From a bacterium 1xD42-87 (GTDB taxonomy: Bacteria; Bacillota; Clostridia; Lachnospirales; Lachnospiraceae), in assembly GCA_003611805.1 (NCBI GenBank), contig RAYM01000029.1, forward strand, positions 1-64,000: 64,000 nucleotides of DNA, given 5' to 3'. Both the position numbers and the translations under genes were made by a program. The notes under the pieces were generated by a model. The model was not told where the DNA came from and did not search any database. It was given only the letters and a program-made list of their open reading frames with translations. Positions 26,386 to 34,604 of this stretch are shown here, one piece after another (within the stretch, counting starts at the first letter, position 1; each line of letters starts with the position of its first letter).

Positions 26386-27831
26386 ATGAAGTGCCCCCAT
26401 TGCGGACATGAAATGCCGGACGGTTATCTGATCTGCGACAAATGCGGAGAGGAGATACAGATCGTACCGGATTTTGAACCGGAAATAGAAAACAGCATAT
26501 CGGAAACGCTTTCCACGCTTGTCTCCCAGCAGGAGGACGACATCGTTGAGGACATGGAAGAAGATACGGAAGAAGAGGACGAAATGATCGGCAGGGCGGG
26601 AATAAGGACCCGAAAACCGCAGGTGATTTTTGCATTTGTGATTCTTCTGCTTGTGGCGTTTGTTTCCTACGCCCTCTATGCCTACCATATCCATACGGTG
26701 GATTACCAGATCAACAAGGCTGTGGCATATGCGGAAAAAGGCGCTTACAGTGAGGCGATTGCCTGCCTGGAGGCGGCATATGCGGATTATCCGGAGGAGG
26801 CAAGGATTCTTTTTCTGGAAGCGGACTATTATTATCTGCAGCAGATGGACAACTATGCGCTGTCGGCGCTTATGAAAATTATTGACGCGGATACCACGCC
26901 CAGATACTCTGAGGAGGATGTGGAGGAGGCTTACGGAAAGATTGTTACAATTTATGCCAACCAGAAAGAATACGGGCTGATTAATGAATTGCTGCGCGCC
27001 TGCGACAATGAACGGATCGTGAGCATGTTCCAGGGCTATCTCGCCATGGAGCCGGAATTCAGTTATGTGGAGGGGAGCTATGCGGAGGTGATTCCGCTAA
27101 AACTCAGTTCCAACACAGCGGGAACCATTTACTATACGACCGACGGCACGAAACCTGACAGAAACAGTCAGATTTATACGTCACCCCTCTTTCTGGAAAC
27201 GGGAGAGTATACGGTCAGCGCCTTTTTTGTCAATGATTACGGTATTGAGAGCGATATCGTCACAAAGACTTATGTGATTAACCTCGCTGCGCCGAACGCC
27301 CCGGTAGTGGAACTTTACAGCGGAGAGTATACGGAGGCGACTATGATTGCCGTGGAACCGACGGAAGGATGTAAGACTTTCTACACGACGGATGAGTCGG
27401 AGCCTACCGCTGACAGCGTGCCCTATACGGGACCGATCCCCATGCCCCTCGGAAAGACACTGTTCAAGTTTGTAAATATCAGCAGCGAAGGGATTGCCAG
27501 TGAGGTGACGACACGCACCTTTACGCTGAGGCTGCGGGGCGCCATCCCCACGGAAACGGCAGTGGCTAATTTAGTCAACCGGCTGGTGGAAATCGGATAT
27601 CTGACCGATACGGCAGGGAGAAATCCCAGGCAGAGCGGTGTTTTAAGCTACCAGTTCAGCTCCGTTCTGCGTGTGGGGGAGGAAGACTATTATACCATCA
27701 ACGAGTATTACGATGACGGGACGGGGTTACTCAGCCGTACGGACAGGGTTTATCTGGTGCAGGTTTACAACGGCACGGCAGCGCAGCTCGGCTACGACGA
27801 GGACGGGGAGTTTAAGGCGGTTGTGATATAG
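26386..27831 (+). CDS. Zinc-ribbon, TPR and chitobiase-like repeat membrane protein
   Basis: 481-residue protein of unknown role. Domains in order: a zinc ribbon (CPHCGHEMPDGYLICDKCG, residues 3-21) in the cytoplasm; an acidic linker; one membrane segment (about 83-103); a TPR-like helical repeat region (about 108-215) with EKGAYSEAIACLEAAYADYP; and two beta-rich chitobiase C-terminal/Fn3-like repeats (about 225-300 and 305-380) with TIYYTTDGTKPD and KTFYTTDESEPT. The last 100 residues are a separate small domain. The layout suggests an extracytoplasmic sensor or scaffold tied to a cytoplasmic zinc module. It follows folD by 15 bp. Confidence 0.75.
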   Translation: MKCPHCGHEMPDGYLICDKCGEEIQIVPDFEPEIENSISETLSTLVSQQEDDIVEDMEEDTEEEDEMIGRAGIRTRKPQVIFAFVILLLVAFVSYALYAYHIHTVDYQINKAVAYAEKGAYSEAIACLEAAYADYPEEARILFLEADYYYLQQMDNYALSALMKIIDADTTPRYSEEDVEEAYGKIVTIYANQKEYGLINELLRACDNERIVSMFQGYLAMEPEFSYVEGSYAEVIPLKLSSNTAGTIYYTTDGTKPDRNSQIYTSPLFLETGEYTVSAFFVNDYGIESDIVTKTYVINLAAPNAPVVELYSGEYTEATMIAVEPTEGCKTFYTTDESEPTADSVPYTGPIPMPLGKTLFKFVNISSEGIASEVTTRTFTLRLRGAIPTETAVANLVNRLVEIGYLTDTAGRNPRQSGVLSYQFSSVLRVGEEDYYTINEYYDDGTGLLSRTDRVYLVQVYNGTAAQLGYDEDGEFKAVVI

Positions 27832-27888
27832 GCAGGGTTTTCCGGGACAAATTGGTCTGGCTGAACTGCTAATAGCAAATATTATATC

Positions 27889-27917
27889 TTGCAAAAGTCG
27901 CCAACTTTCGATATTAT
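27889..27917 (+). promoter_or_regulatory. Predicted promoter of the nfnAB operon
   Basis: TTGCAA (27889-27894), a 17-base spacer and TATTAT (27912-27917) lie about 50 bp before the first nfn gene. The spacer contains a small inverted repeat (AAAGT...ACTTT) that could be part of an operator. Confidence 0.6.
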
Positions 27918-27966
27918 GGAATAGTTCGGATAAGAAAAAAAAGGGTAATTGTGAAGGAGTGTTGAG

Positions 27967-28848
27967 ATGTACAGGATTATAAAGGCAGAAGAACTTGCGG
28001 CGAATATCTATCTCATGGACGTGGAAGCGCCCCGTGTGGCGAAGTCGTGCCAGCCGGGACAGTTTGTCATTGTCAGAATGGACGCGGCGGGAGAGCGGAT
28101 TCCACTGACCATCTGCGACTATGACAGGGAAAAGGGAACCATCACGATCGTTTTTCAGGTGGTGGGCGCGGCTACTGAGATGATGCGCAGCCTGAAAGCG
28201 GGAGACAGTTTTCAGGATTTTGTAGGGCCGCTTGGCTGTCCTTCCGAGTTTGTGAATGAAGATATCCAGACGCTTAAGGGGAAAAAGATTCTCTTTGTCG
28301 CCGGGGGACTCGGCACAGCACCCGTTTACCCGCAGGTAAAATGGCTGCATGAGAGAGGGATCGACGCGGACGTGATCGTGGGCGCAAAGACGAAAGATCT
28401 GCTCATTATGGAGGAGGAGATGAAGGCGGTTTCCGGAAATCTCTATGTCACCACAGACGACGGCTCCTATGGCAGAAGCGGCATGGTGACGAAGGTGATC
28501 GAGGATCTGGTGGAATCCGAAGGAAAATCTTACGACGTATGCGTGGCGATCGGACCTATGATTATGATGAAATTCGTATGTCTGACCACGAAAAAATATG
28601 AGCTGCCCACCGTTGTCAGCATGAATCCGATTATGGTGGACGGCACGGGTATGTGCGGCGCATGCCGCCTGACCGTGGACGGTGAAGTGAAGTTTGCCTG
28701 CGTGGACGGTCCTGAGTTCGACGGTCATAAGGTGGACTTTGACCAGGCGATGAAGCGCCAGCAGATGTATAAGACGAAGGAAGGAAGAGATTTCCTGAGA
28801 GCCAAAGAGGGAGACACGCATCATGGCGGGTGCGGAAATTGCGGTTAG
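27967..28848 (+). CDS. nfnA: NADH-dependent ferredoxin:NADP oxidoreductase small subunit NfnA
   Basis: 293-residue flavoprotein subunit related to dihydroorotate dehydrogenase electron-transfer subunits. An FAD domain (about 1-100) has PLTICDYDREKGTITIVFQVVG; the NAD domain (about 105-220) has LFVAGGLGTAPVYPQ. The [2Fe-2S] cysteines are in GTGMCGACRLTVDGEVKFACVDG. With the next gene it forms NfnAB, an electron-bifurcating enzyme coupling NADH, NADPH and ferredoxin in anaerobes; homologous pairs are also annotated as sulfide dehydrogenase or glutamate synthase. The C-terminal GDTHHGGCGNCG is an extra cysteine pair whose role is not known to me. Confidence 0.88.
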   Translation: MYRIIKAEELAANIYLMDVEAPRVAKSCQPGQFVIVRMDAAGERIPLTICDYDREKGTITIVFQVVGAATEMMRSLKAGDSFQDFVGPLGCPSEFVNEDIQTLKGKKILFVAGGLGTAPVYPQVKWLHERGIDADVIVGAKTKDLLIMEEEMKAVSGNLYVTTDDGSYGRSGMVTKVIEDLVESEGKSYDVCVAIGPMIMMKFVCLTTKKYELPTVVSMNPIMVDGTGMCGACRLTVDGEVKFACVDGPEFDGHKVDFDQAMKRQQMYKTKEGRDFLRAKEGDTHHGGCGNCG

Positions 28849-28852
28849 GTCA

Positions 28853-28910
28853 GATTGAAAATTAAAATTTTCAATCGCGGGATTTGTGTCCACGCGCTGC
28901 TTGACACAAA
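28853..28910 (+). repeat. Two hairpins between nfnA and nfnB
   Basis: GATTGAAAATT (28853-28863) pairs with AATTTTCAATC (28866-28876), and TTTGTGTC (28883-28890) pairs with GACACAAA (28903-28910). They lie directly after the nfnA stop and end 38 bases before nfnB. The layout matches the double-hairpin family but neither stem shares its sequence. No T-run follows, so they are unlikely to terminate transcription. Confidence 0.6.
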
Positions 28911-28948
28911 CTCGGGAGATATAGAGGCAGCGTAGAAATGAGGAGAAA

Positions 28949-30337
28949 ATGGAAGCAGATGTATTAAAGAAAGTGCCCGTGCGTGAGCAGGACGCGAAGG
29001 TACGTGCGACGAATTTCGAGGAAGTATGTCTCGGTTATGATAAAGAGGAAGCGATGTGCGAGGCGACCCGCTGCATCAACTGTAAAAATGCGCAGTGTAT
29101 CAAGGGATGTCCCGTGGCAATCAACATTCCCGGTTTTATTGAGAAAGTGAAAGAGGGCGATGTCGCCGCCGCTTATCAGATTATAAGCGAATCTTCGGCG
29201 TTGCCCGCAGTCTGCGGTCGCGTGTGCCCTCAGGAGAGCCAGTGCGAGGGCAAATGTATCCGCGGCATCAAGGGCGAACCTGTGTCTATCGGCAAGCTTG
29301 AGCGTTTCGTTGCCGACTGGGCAAGGGAGAACGGCGTGAAGCCTGAAGGCGCGGCGGAAAAGAAGAACAAAAAGGTTGCTGTCATCGGCTCCGGTCCCGC
29401 GGGTTTAACCTGTGCGGGCGATCTGGCGAAGATGGGATATGAGGTGACGATTTTTGAAGCGCTCCACGAGCCGGGCGGTGTGCTTGTCTACGGCATTCCG
29501 GAGTTCCGTCTGCCAAAGCAGGACGTGGTGGCGAAGGAGATCGAGAACGTGAAGAGCCTTGGCGTGAAGATCGAGACCAACGTGGTAGTCGGCAAATCCG
29601 TTACCATTGACGAACTGATGGAGGACGAAGGATTTGACGCAGTGTTTATCGGTTCCGGCGCGGGTCTCCCGAAATTTATGGGCATTCCCGGAGAGCAGGC
29701 GCTGGGCGTTTTCTCCGCCAACGAGTATCTGACCAGAAGCAACCTGATGAAGGCGTTCGACGAGACTTCCAATACACCCATTATGCTCGGTAAGAAGGTG
29801 GCTGTCGTGGGTGGAGGAAACGTGGCGATGGATGCTGCGAGAACTGCGCTGCGTCTCGGCGCGGAAGTCCATATCGTATACCGCAGGAGCGAGGAGGAAC
29901 TGCCCGCCCGTGTGGAGGAGGTGCACCATGCGAAGGAGGAGGGGATCATTTTTGACCTTCTGACCAATCCCACGGAAATCCTTGCGGATGAGAACGGCTG
30001 GGTTTCAGGCATGAAATGTGTGCGCATGGAGCTTGGCGAGCCGGACGCTTCCGGCAGACGCCGCCCGGTGGTGATTGAGGGCTCCGAGTTCCTGATGGAG
30101 GTGGATACGGTTATCATGTCGCTTGGCACGTCCCCGAATCCCCTGATCTCTTCTACCACAAAAGGGCTTGAGGTGAATAAGTATAAGTGCATTGTTGCCG
30201 AGGAGGATTTTGGCGCGACGACGAAAGAGGGCGTCTATGCGGGCGGAGACGCGGTGACGGGCGCGGCTACCGTAATTCTGGCAATGGGAGCCGGAAAAGC
30301 AGCGGCAAAAGGTATCGACGAATACCTTTCCAAATAA
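28949..30337 (+). CDS. nfnB: NADPH-dependent NfnB / glutamate synthase small-chain-like subunit
   Basis: 462-residue flavoprotein. The N-terminal Fe-S domain has CINCKNAQCIKGCPVAINIP and CGRVCPQESQCEGKC, giving ligands for two [4Fe-4S] clusters. An FAD domain (VAVIGSGPAGLTCAGDLAKMGYEV, about 143) and an NADPH domain (VAVVGGGNVAMDAARTALRLG, about 285) follow, then YAGGDAVTGAATVILAMGAGK at the C-terminus. It is often annotated GltA (homotetrameric glutamate synthase); the adjacent NfnA-type subunit and absence of a large GltB chain favour NfnB, the bifurcating partner. A terminator follows. Confidence 0.9.
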   Translation: MEADVLKKVPVREQDAKVRATNFEEVCLGYDKEEAMCEATRCINCKNAQCIKGCPVAINIPGFIEKVKEGDVAAAYQIISESSALPAVCGRVCPQESQCEGKCIRGIKGEPVSIGKLERFVADWARENGVKPEGAAEKKNKKVAVIGSGPAGLTCAGDLAKMGYEVTIFEALHEPGGVLVYGIPEFRLPKQDVVAKEIENVKSLGVKIETNVVVGKSVTIDELMEDEGFDAVFIGSGAGLPKFMGIPGEQALGVFSANEYLTRSNLMKAFDETSNTPIMLGKKVAVVGGGNVAMDAARTALRLGAEVHIVYRRSEEELPARVEEVHHAKEEGIIFDLLTNPTEILADENGWVSGMKCVRMELGEPDASGRRRPVVIEGSEFLMEVDTVIMSLGTSPNPLISSTTKGLEVNKYKCIVAEEDFGATTKEGVYAGGDAVTGAATVILAMGAGKAAAKGIDEYLSK

Positions 30338-30349
30338 GGGGGTATGAGG

Positions 30350-30380
30350 TCTGCCTGTCGAAAAACGACGGGCAGATTTT
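30350..30380 (+). terminator. Terminator of nfnAB
   Basis: TCTGCCTGTCG (30350-30360) pairs with CGACGGGCAGA (30366-30376) around AAAAA, with one T-G wobble, and is followed by TTTT. Confidence 0.8.
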
Positions 30381-30502
30381 ACATTGCAGATTTATTTCAG
30401 AAGGAATCGCGGCAGCGCGGCATTAACAGACGCATATACATCTAAGAAATTCTTAATAATTTGCCATGTATAATCTTTAAATATATCCTTTATGATGGTA
30501 GT

Positions 30503-30554
30503 GGGTGAGAGATACGAAGTCACCCGGGAGAACGCTAAAAAATAACGTTTTCCC
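30503..30554 (+). repeat. Double hairpin, diverged family member
   Basis: GGGTGA (30503-30508) pairs with TCACCC (30520-30525). Immediately after, GGGAGAACG (30526-30534) pairs with CGTTTTCCC (30546-30554, one G-U pair). The second stem resembles the GGAGAATGC stem of the family and ends 26 bases before the MORN gene. The rest of the 244-bp gap is AT-rich with no clear gene. Confidence 0.5.
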
Positions 30555-30580
30555 ATATTATTGAAAGGTGTGGAAAGCAT

Positions 30581-31633
30581 ATGAAATTGACTGATTCAGA
30601 CAATGATAAAAAATGGGATGAACGGGAGGAACAGAGAGAGGGCATTCTGCAGAAAGCAGTGACGACGAGAGTGCTTCTGGGAATCATCGCGGTTCTTCTG
30701 ATTTTCATTCTCGTTCTGCTCACCATCGTTGTAAGCAGCCGGAAGAACCGGCAGGAGGAGACGGACAGCGATCTCCAGCAGACCATTACGGATTATGCCA
30801 AGGAACAGCAGGAAATGGAAGAGCAGGTCCTTTCGGAGGAAGAGAAAAAGCCGGCGGTGGAGCAGACTGTGCCTGAGGAGACGGAAGAGGAAGAAGAGGA
30901 AGAACCTGTTTCGGCGGATAATGAGAAGACTGCCATTGTGGTGGATGTCGAGGATGAAAATGACGAGGCGTACACGAAGGAATTTATTTTGAAGGAGGCG
31001 TACCCTTACTTTGCGGATAACAAGCAGGATGCCATTTGGGATCTGGCGCATTTAAAACGCTATGTGAAGCTTTCCAAAGGGCTTGAGGGCACCGGCGACT
31101 ATTATTATCAGGGCGATGTGGACGGCGAGGGAAAACCGCACGGAAAGGGGCTTGCCATCTACGAGAAGAACAGCTACTATTTCGGTGACTGGAGCCATGG
31201 GGTGAGAAGCGGCAAAGGCACCTGGTTCCGATTTTATATAAACCAGAAAAATAAGAACAATGCCATGGGCGTCTATATGTCCCACATCTACTCGGGAGAC
31301 TGGGCGGACAATCTGCCGAACGGCGAGGGTGCGGAGCACTACGATGTGGATATTTCCAAACTTACATCTACCAAGGGCAGGATGCTGCAGAATGTGGTCG
31401 GTCCGTTTAAAAACGGTCTTTACAACGGGGATATGTATGCCAATACCGTGGACTATATTGGCACGGTACAGGAGTGGGACGGTATTGCGCAGGAGGGTGT
31501 CTTTACGCTGTGGCGGGATATGAGCGCCATCGGCGAGTGCTCTGTGTGGCGTAACAAGGACGATCATTCGCTCTGCCTCGACATAGATAAGTCGGAAAAT
31601 AAAAATCAGGGAATCAGGGAGCTGTTAAAATGA
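30581..31633 (+). CDS. Membrane-anchored MORN-repeat protein
   Basis: 350-residue protein with a short charged cytoplasmic start, one membrane segment (about 27-49: LLGIIAVLLIFILVLLTIVV) and an acidic low-complexity stalk (about 55-125). MORN-type repeats (about 170-300) follow: GDVDGEGKPHGKGLAIYE, YFGDWSHGVRSGKGTWF, YSGDWADNLPNGEGAEHYD and VGPFKNGLYNGDMY. MORN repeats form elongated beta sheets that bind lipids or proteins. The ectodomain probably lies outside the membrane. No enzymatic motif is visible and the function is unknown. Confidence 0.8.
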   Translation: MKLTDSDNDKKWDEREEQREGILQKAVTTRVLLGIIAVLLIFILVLLTIVVSSRKNRQEETDSDLQQTITDYAKEQQEMEEQVLSEEEKKPAVEQTVPEETEEEEEEEPVSADNEKTAIVVDVEDENDEAYTKEFILKEAYPYFADNKQDAIWDLAHLKRYVKLSKGLEGTGDYYYQGDVDGEGKPHGKGLAIYEKNSYYFGDWSHGVRSGKGTWFRFYINQKNKNNAMGVYMSHIYSGDWADNLPNGEGAEHYDVDISKLTSTKGRMLQNVVGPFKNGLYNGDMYANTVDYIGTVQEWDGIAQEGVFTLWRDMSAIGECSVWRNKDDHSLCLDIDKSENKNQGIRELLK

Positions 31634-31716
31634 GGACCATGTAGACTTTGCACCCGGGCTGTGATATACTTACGGTGTAATAATACATGGCATAATGATA
31701 GAAAGTAGGTGGATGC

Positions 31717-31881
31717 ATGACTTTGGAAGAGCAGAGACAGGCTGCTATTATGACATATGTTAATCTAATGAGGATTAAGGCGCACGAGACAGGCGAAAAT
31801 AAGGAATTAGATTATCAGATCAGGATAGCAAAAGTTGTGTTGCAGAATTTTGGAATTGATTATTCAGAGCTTGAATTGTAA
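31717..31881 (+). CDS. Small uncharacterised protein, 54 residues
   Basis: A 54-codon frame starting MTLEEQRQAAIMTYVNLMRI and ending IDYSELEL, mostly helical with charged and aliphatic residues alternating. Upstream GAAAGTAGGTGG gives a moderate ribosome site. Its codons are more AT-rich than the neighbours. It stands alone between the MORN gene and the membrane protein at 31925. No family is recognised; a coding role is likely from the clean start and length but not proven. Confidence 0.5.
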   Translation: MTLEEQRQAAIMTYVNLMRIKAHETGENKELDYQIRIAKVVLQNFGIDYSELEL

Positions 31882-31924
31882 ATATAGAAATATTTCCTAT
31901 TCGTAAGATAAGGAGGGTGAGTTT

Positions 31925-32431
31925 ATGCCCCAATATCAAAGCAGCGAAGCTAAGGCGGAGAATAACCGTTCTTCTGCGTACACGCTTTTGGCGGTAGGCA
32001 GCGTCGGTTTTATCGCGGTACTGTTGATTTTTTTCAATGTGATACCGGTTTACAGGGATGCCGGCGTTACCAGGTATCTGGTCTGCGGCGTTATGGGCGC
32101 GATGTTTGTCCTTTTTATTGTGTTCGGTTTTGTGTCCATGCGGGATTCTAAACTGCTTTTTGTGAAGGCGAAATCAGAAAATTCCCTGCGCTCGGAAATT
32201 GCCAGATGGTGTGAGGAGAATCTGGATCGTGATGCCATAGACGAGGCGATTCTGGAGGAAGGGGAGACGCTTGCGCAGCTGACGGAGGAGGAGAGATATT
32301 ACAGGCGCACAGAACAGATGCGTGCCGCCATAGACGACAAGTTTATGAACCTGGACGAGGCGTTTGTGGACAACTTTGTGGACGGATATTATCAGGAAAT
32401 GTATGAAGATAACGGTGATTACAGTCGGTAA
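31925..32431 (+). CDS. Two-helix membrane protein of unknown function
   Basis: 168-residue protein with two hydrophobic segments (about 20-42 and 55-76) separated by a short loop, then a cytoplasmic helical domain rich in Glu and Arg (KSENSLRSEIARWCEENLDRDAIDEAI). A good ribosome site (AAGGAGGGTGAG) precedes ATG 31925. The last 29 bases overlap the start of rlmH, so the genes are translationally linked. No catalytic motif is seen. I recall similar small proteins upstream of rlmH in Lachnospiraceae but cannot assign a role. Confidence 0.75.
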   Translation: MPQYQSSEAKAENNRSSAYTLLAVGSVGFIAVLLIFFNVIPVYRDAGVTRYLVCGVMGAMFVLFIVFGFVSMRDSKLLFVKAKSENSLRSEIARWCEENLDRDAIDEAILEEGETLAQLTEEERYYRRTEQMRAAIDDKFMNLDEAFVDNFVDGYYQEMYEDNGDYSR

Positions 32432-32882
32432 ACTGAAGGAGAAGTTTTTTCGTGAGGCGGTGTCCGAGTATGAAAAGAGACTGGGACGTTACTGTAAGCT
32501 GGAGATCAGGGAGACGGCGGATGAAAAAACGCCGGACGGCATTTCCGAAACGGAGAGGGACCAGATTCTGCAAAGGGAAGGGGAGCGCATTGCAAGACTT
32601 CTGCCGGACAGCGCCTATGTGGTGACGCTGGAGATCGAAGGGCGGAAATTCACCTCCGAGTCTTTTGCCGCAGAGATCGGGCGGCTTGGCGTAAACGGCG
32701 TCGGCCATGTTGTATTCGTGATAGGCGGTTCCCTTGGTTTACATAACTCTATAAAGCGGCGGGCTGACCTGGCGGTCAGCTTTTCGGACATGACATTCCC
32801 GCACCAGCTGATGCGGGTTGTTTTGTTGGAGCAGATTTACCGGGCGTTTCGGATTATAAACGGCGCCCCGTATCATAAATAA
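32403..32882 (+). CDS. rlmH: 23S rRNA pseudouridine1915 N3-methyltransferase RlmH
   Basis: 159-residue SPOUT methyltransferase, exactly the family length. It starts MKITVITVGKLKEKFFREAV and has VTLEIEGRKFTSESFA, the SAM-knot segment VFVIGGSLGLHNSIKRRAD, and the C-terminal MTFPHQLMRVVLLEQIYRAF and PYHK motif. It modifies m3-pseudouridine1915 in helix 69 of 23S rRNA. The start at 32403 overlaps the upstream gene by 29 bases. Repeat copy B follows directly. Confidence 0.96.
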   Translation: MKITVITVGKLKEKFFREAVSEYEKRLGRYCKLEIRETADEKTPDGISETERDQILQREGERIARLLPDSAYVVTLEIEGRKFTSESFAAEIGRLGVNGVGHVVFVIGGSLGLHNSIKRRADLAVSFSDMTFPHQLMRVVLLEQIYRAFRIINGAPYHK

Positions 32883-32883
32883 T

Positions 32884-32969
32884 GTGAGAAGTACTTCTAA
32901 AGACGTCCCGCCATAGGACGGGACGCCAAGAAGTACTATGTCTCACATAAGAGAATGCTTCGCATTCTC
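32884..32969 (+). repeat. Intercistronic double hairpin, copy B (most complete)
   Basis: Nested first stem: GTGAGA (32884-32889) with TCTCAC (32941-32946), AGTACTTCT (32890-32898) with AGAAGTACT (32929-32937), and inner CGTCCCG with CGGGACG. Second stem: GAGAATGC (32951-32958) with GCATTCTC (32962-32969). It starts one base after the rlmH stop and ends 38 bases before yqfC. Confidence 0.88.
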
Positions 32970-33006
32970 TGGGAATGAATTAGAATCAAGATACATATAG
33001 TGTAAC

Positions 33007-33306
33007 ATGAGAAGAGAGAACAGACGCCAACCATTTTCACCGTTTACCCGGTCGAAGGAACTGATTGTGGAATCTTTGAAGCTTCCGAAGGATACCATGC
33101 TGGGGGCGGCTATTGTCACGATTACAGGGAACCGTGAGGCTTTTATTGAAAACTATAAGGGAATTCTGGAATACACGACCGAGTCTATTGTGCTGCAGGG
33201 CAAGAATGCAAAGATCTGCTTTGAGGGGAGCAGCCTGTCCATCGACTATTATACCAATGAAGACATGAAAATCAGCGGAAAGATTGACGCGCTCCGCTAT
33301 ATCTGA
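33007..33306 (+). CDS. yqfC: Sporulation protein YqfC
   Basis: 99-residue protein of the YabP/YqfC family, expressed under sigma-E in Bacillus. ESLKLPKDTMLGAAIVTITGNREAFIENYKGILEYTTESI is typical of the family, and the C-terminal IDYYTNEDMKISGKIDALRY is its second conserved block. The gene is 24 bp upstream of yqfD, the usual partner order in spore formers. No ribosome site better than GTAACATGAG is visible for ATG 33007, but the length fits. Confidence 0.9.
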   Translation: MRRENRRQPFSPFTRSKELIVESLKLPKDTMLGAAIVTITGNREAFIENYKGILEYTTESIVLQGKNAKICFEGSSLSIDYYTNEDMKISGKIDALRYI

Positions 33307-33329
33307 GCGCGCAGTGAAGGGGAAGGTCT

Positions 33330-34577
33330 ATGCTTCATTGGATACAGTATTTGAGAGGGTATGTGACCGTTAAGGTTTGGGGCTATTCTGTGGAGCGTCT
33401 TTTGAATCTCTGCGGCAATCACGACGTTCTGGTCTGGGATATCGAGGATCACGGCGACTATCATACCATGCACATCAGCATAGCGGGATTTTTTGCCCTG
33501 AAACCTCTCCTAAAAAAAACAGGGACGAGGGCGGCTGTTCTTGGCAAGTACGGTCTGCCTTTTTTTGTGTCAAAAATGTGGAGACGAAAACTGTTTGTGG
33601 CAGGGCTTTTCGGCTGTATTCTGTTCTGGTGCCTTGCCTCCCGGTTTATCTGGGATATTCGGATTGAAGGGAATTTTGCCCTGACGGAAGACGTGCTGCT
33701 GGATTATCTGGAGGAACAGGGCGTGCACACGGCAATGAAAAAAAGTGCGCTGGAGATTGCAGAACTGGAACAGGCGCTCCGGGAGGACTATGACCTGATT
33801 ACATGGACTTCCGTACAGCTTAGGGGAACGACGCTGTTAATCCATATCAAGGAAAATGAGATGCCGGTCTATGATAACCGTAATCAGGCGGAAGCGGACA
33901 AAGGCATGGATCTGGTGGCTGAAAAAGAGGGTGTGGTGACTTATATCATCACCAGAAGCGGTGTGCCGCAGGTGGCGTGCGGGGACAGCGTGCGCAAAGG
34001 GGATGTGCTAGTGAGCGGCGCGGTTCCCGTCTACAACGAAGATACCACGGTGCGCAGATACCAGTATGTCCAGGCGGACGCGGACATTACCATAAGCTAC
34101 GCGCGGAACCTGTCGCTGGAGGAAGAAATTGCCTACGATGAAAAGTGCTATACGGGGGAGACCATTGAGATTCCGGTAGTTGGCACGGGGGAAAAGGAAG
34201 TCGCTTTCCGCATCCGCAAGGTTCCCTACGATTTTTACGATACGAGCGAGGAGAAAAAGCAGGTGCAGCTTCTCGATCATCTGTACCTGCCGGTGTATTA
34301 TGGGAAAAGGACAGTGCAGGAGTACGAAATTGTGCCGAAAATGCATACGGATGAGGAGATGAAGACGCTTTTACAGGAGCGGTTTCGCAAAATTATCTCA
34401 ACTTTAAATGAAAAAGGGGTACAAATTGCAGAAAAAAATGTTACAATAAAAAAGAATAATAAAAAATGGGTGTTGCATGCCCATATGCAGCTTGAGGAAT
34501 CGGCGGTGAAACTGACGCCAACCATAACGCCGCCTGTGGAGGAACCTGAAAAGGAGGAGGATACGCAGTCGGACTGA
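33330..34577 (+). CDS. yqfD: Sporulation protein YqfD
   Basis: 415-residue membrane protein of the YqfD family. The N-terminal soluble part (about 1-85) contains GYVTVKVWGYSVERLLNLC, followed by one membrane helix (about 90-110) and a large extracytoplasmic domain with IRIEGNFALTEDVLLDYLEEQGV, GVVTYIITRSGVPQVACGDSV and RKGDVLVSGAVPVYNED. A Pro-rich, Glu-rich tail ends the protein. Sigma-E-dependent in Bacillus and retained with yqfC in spore formers; the precise role is unclear. phoH follows by 27 bp. Confidence 0.92.
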   Translation: MLHWIQYLRGYVTVKVWGYSVERLLNLCGNHDVLVWDIEDHGDYHTMHISIAGFFALKPLLKKTGTRAAVLGKYGLPFFVSKMWRRKLFVAGLFGCILFWCLASRFIWDIRIEGNFALTEDVLLDYLEEQGVHTAMKKSALEIAELEQALREDYDLITWTSVQLRGTTLLIHIKENEMPVYDNRNQAEADKGMDLVAEKEGVVTYIITRSGVPQVACGDSVRKGDVLVSGAVPVYNEDTTVRRYQYVQADADITISYARNLSLEEEIAYDEKCYTGETIEIPVVGTGEKEVAFRIRKVPYDFYDTSEEKKQVQLLDHLYLPVYYGKRTVQEYEIVPKMHTDEEMKTLLQERFRKIISTLNEKGVQIAEKNVTIKKNNKKWVLHAHMQLEESAVKLTPTITPPVEEPEKEEDTQSD

Positions 34578-34604
34578 CCAGGCTGTGTTTTTGAAAGGCG
34601 GGGA

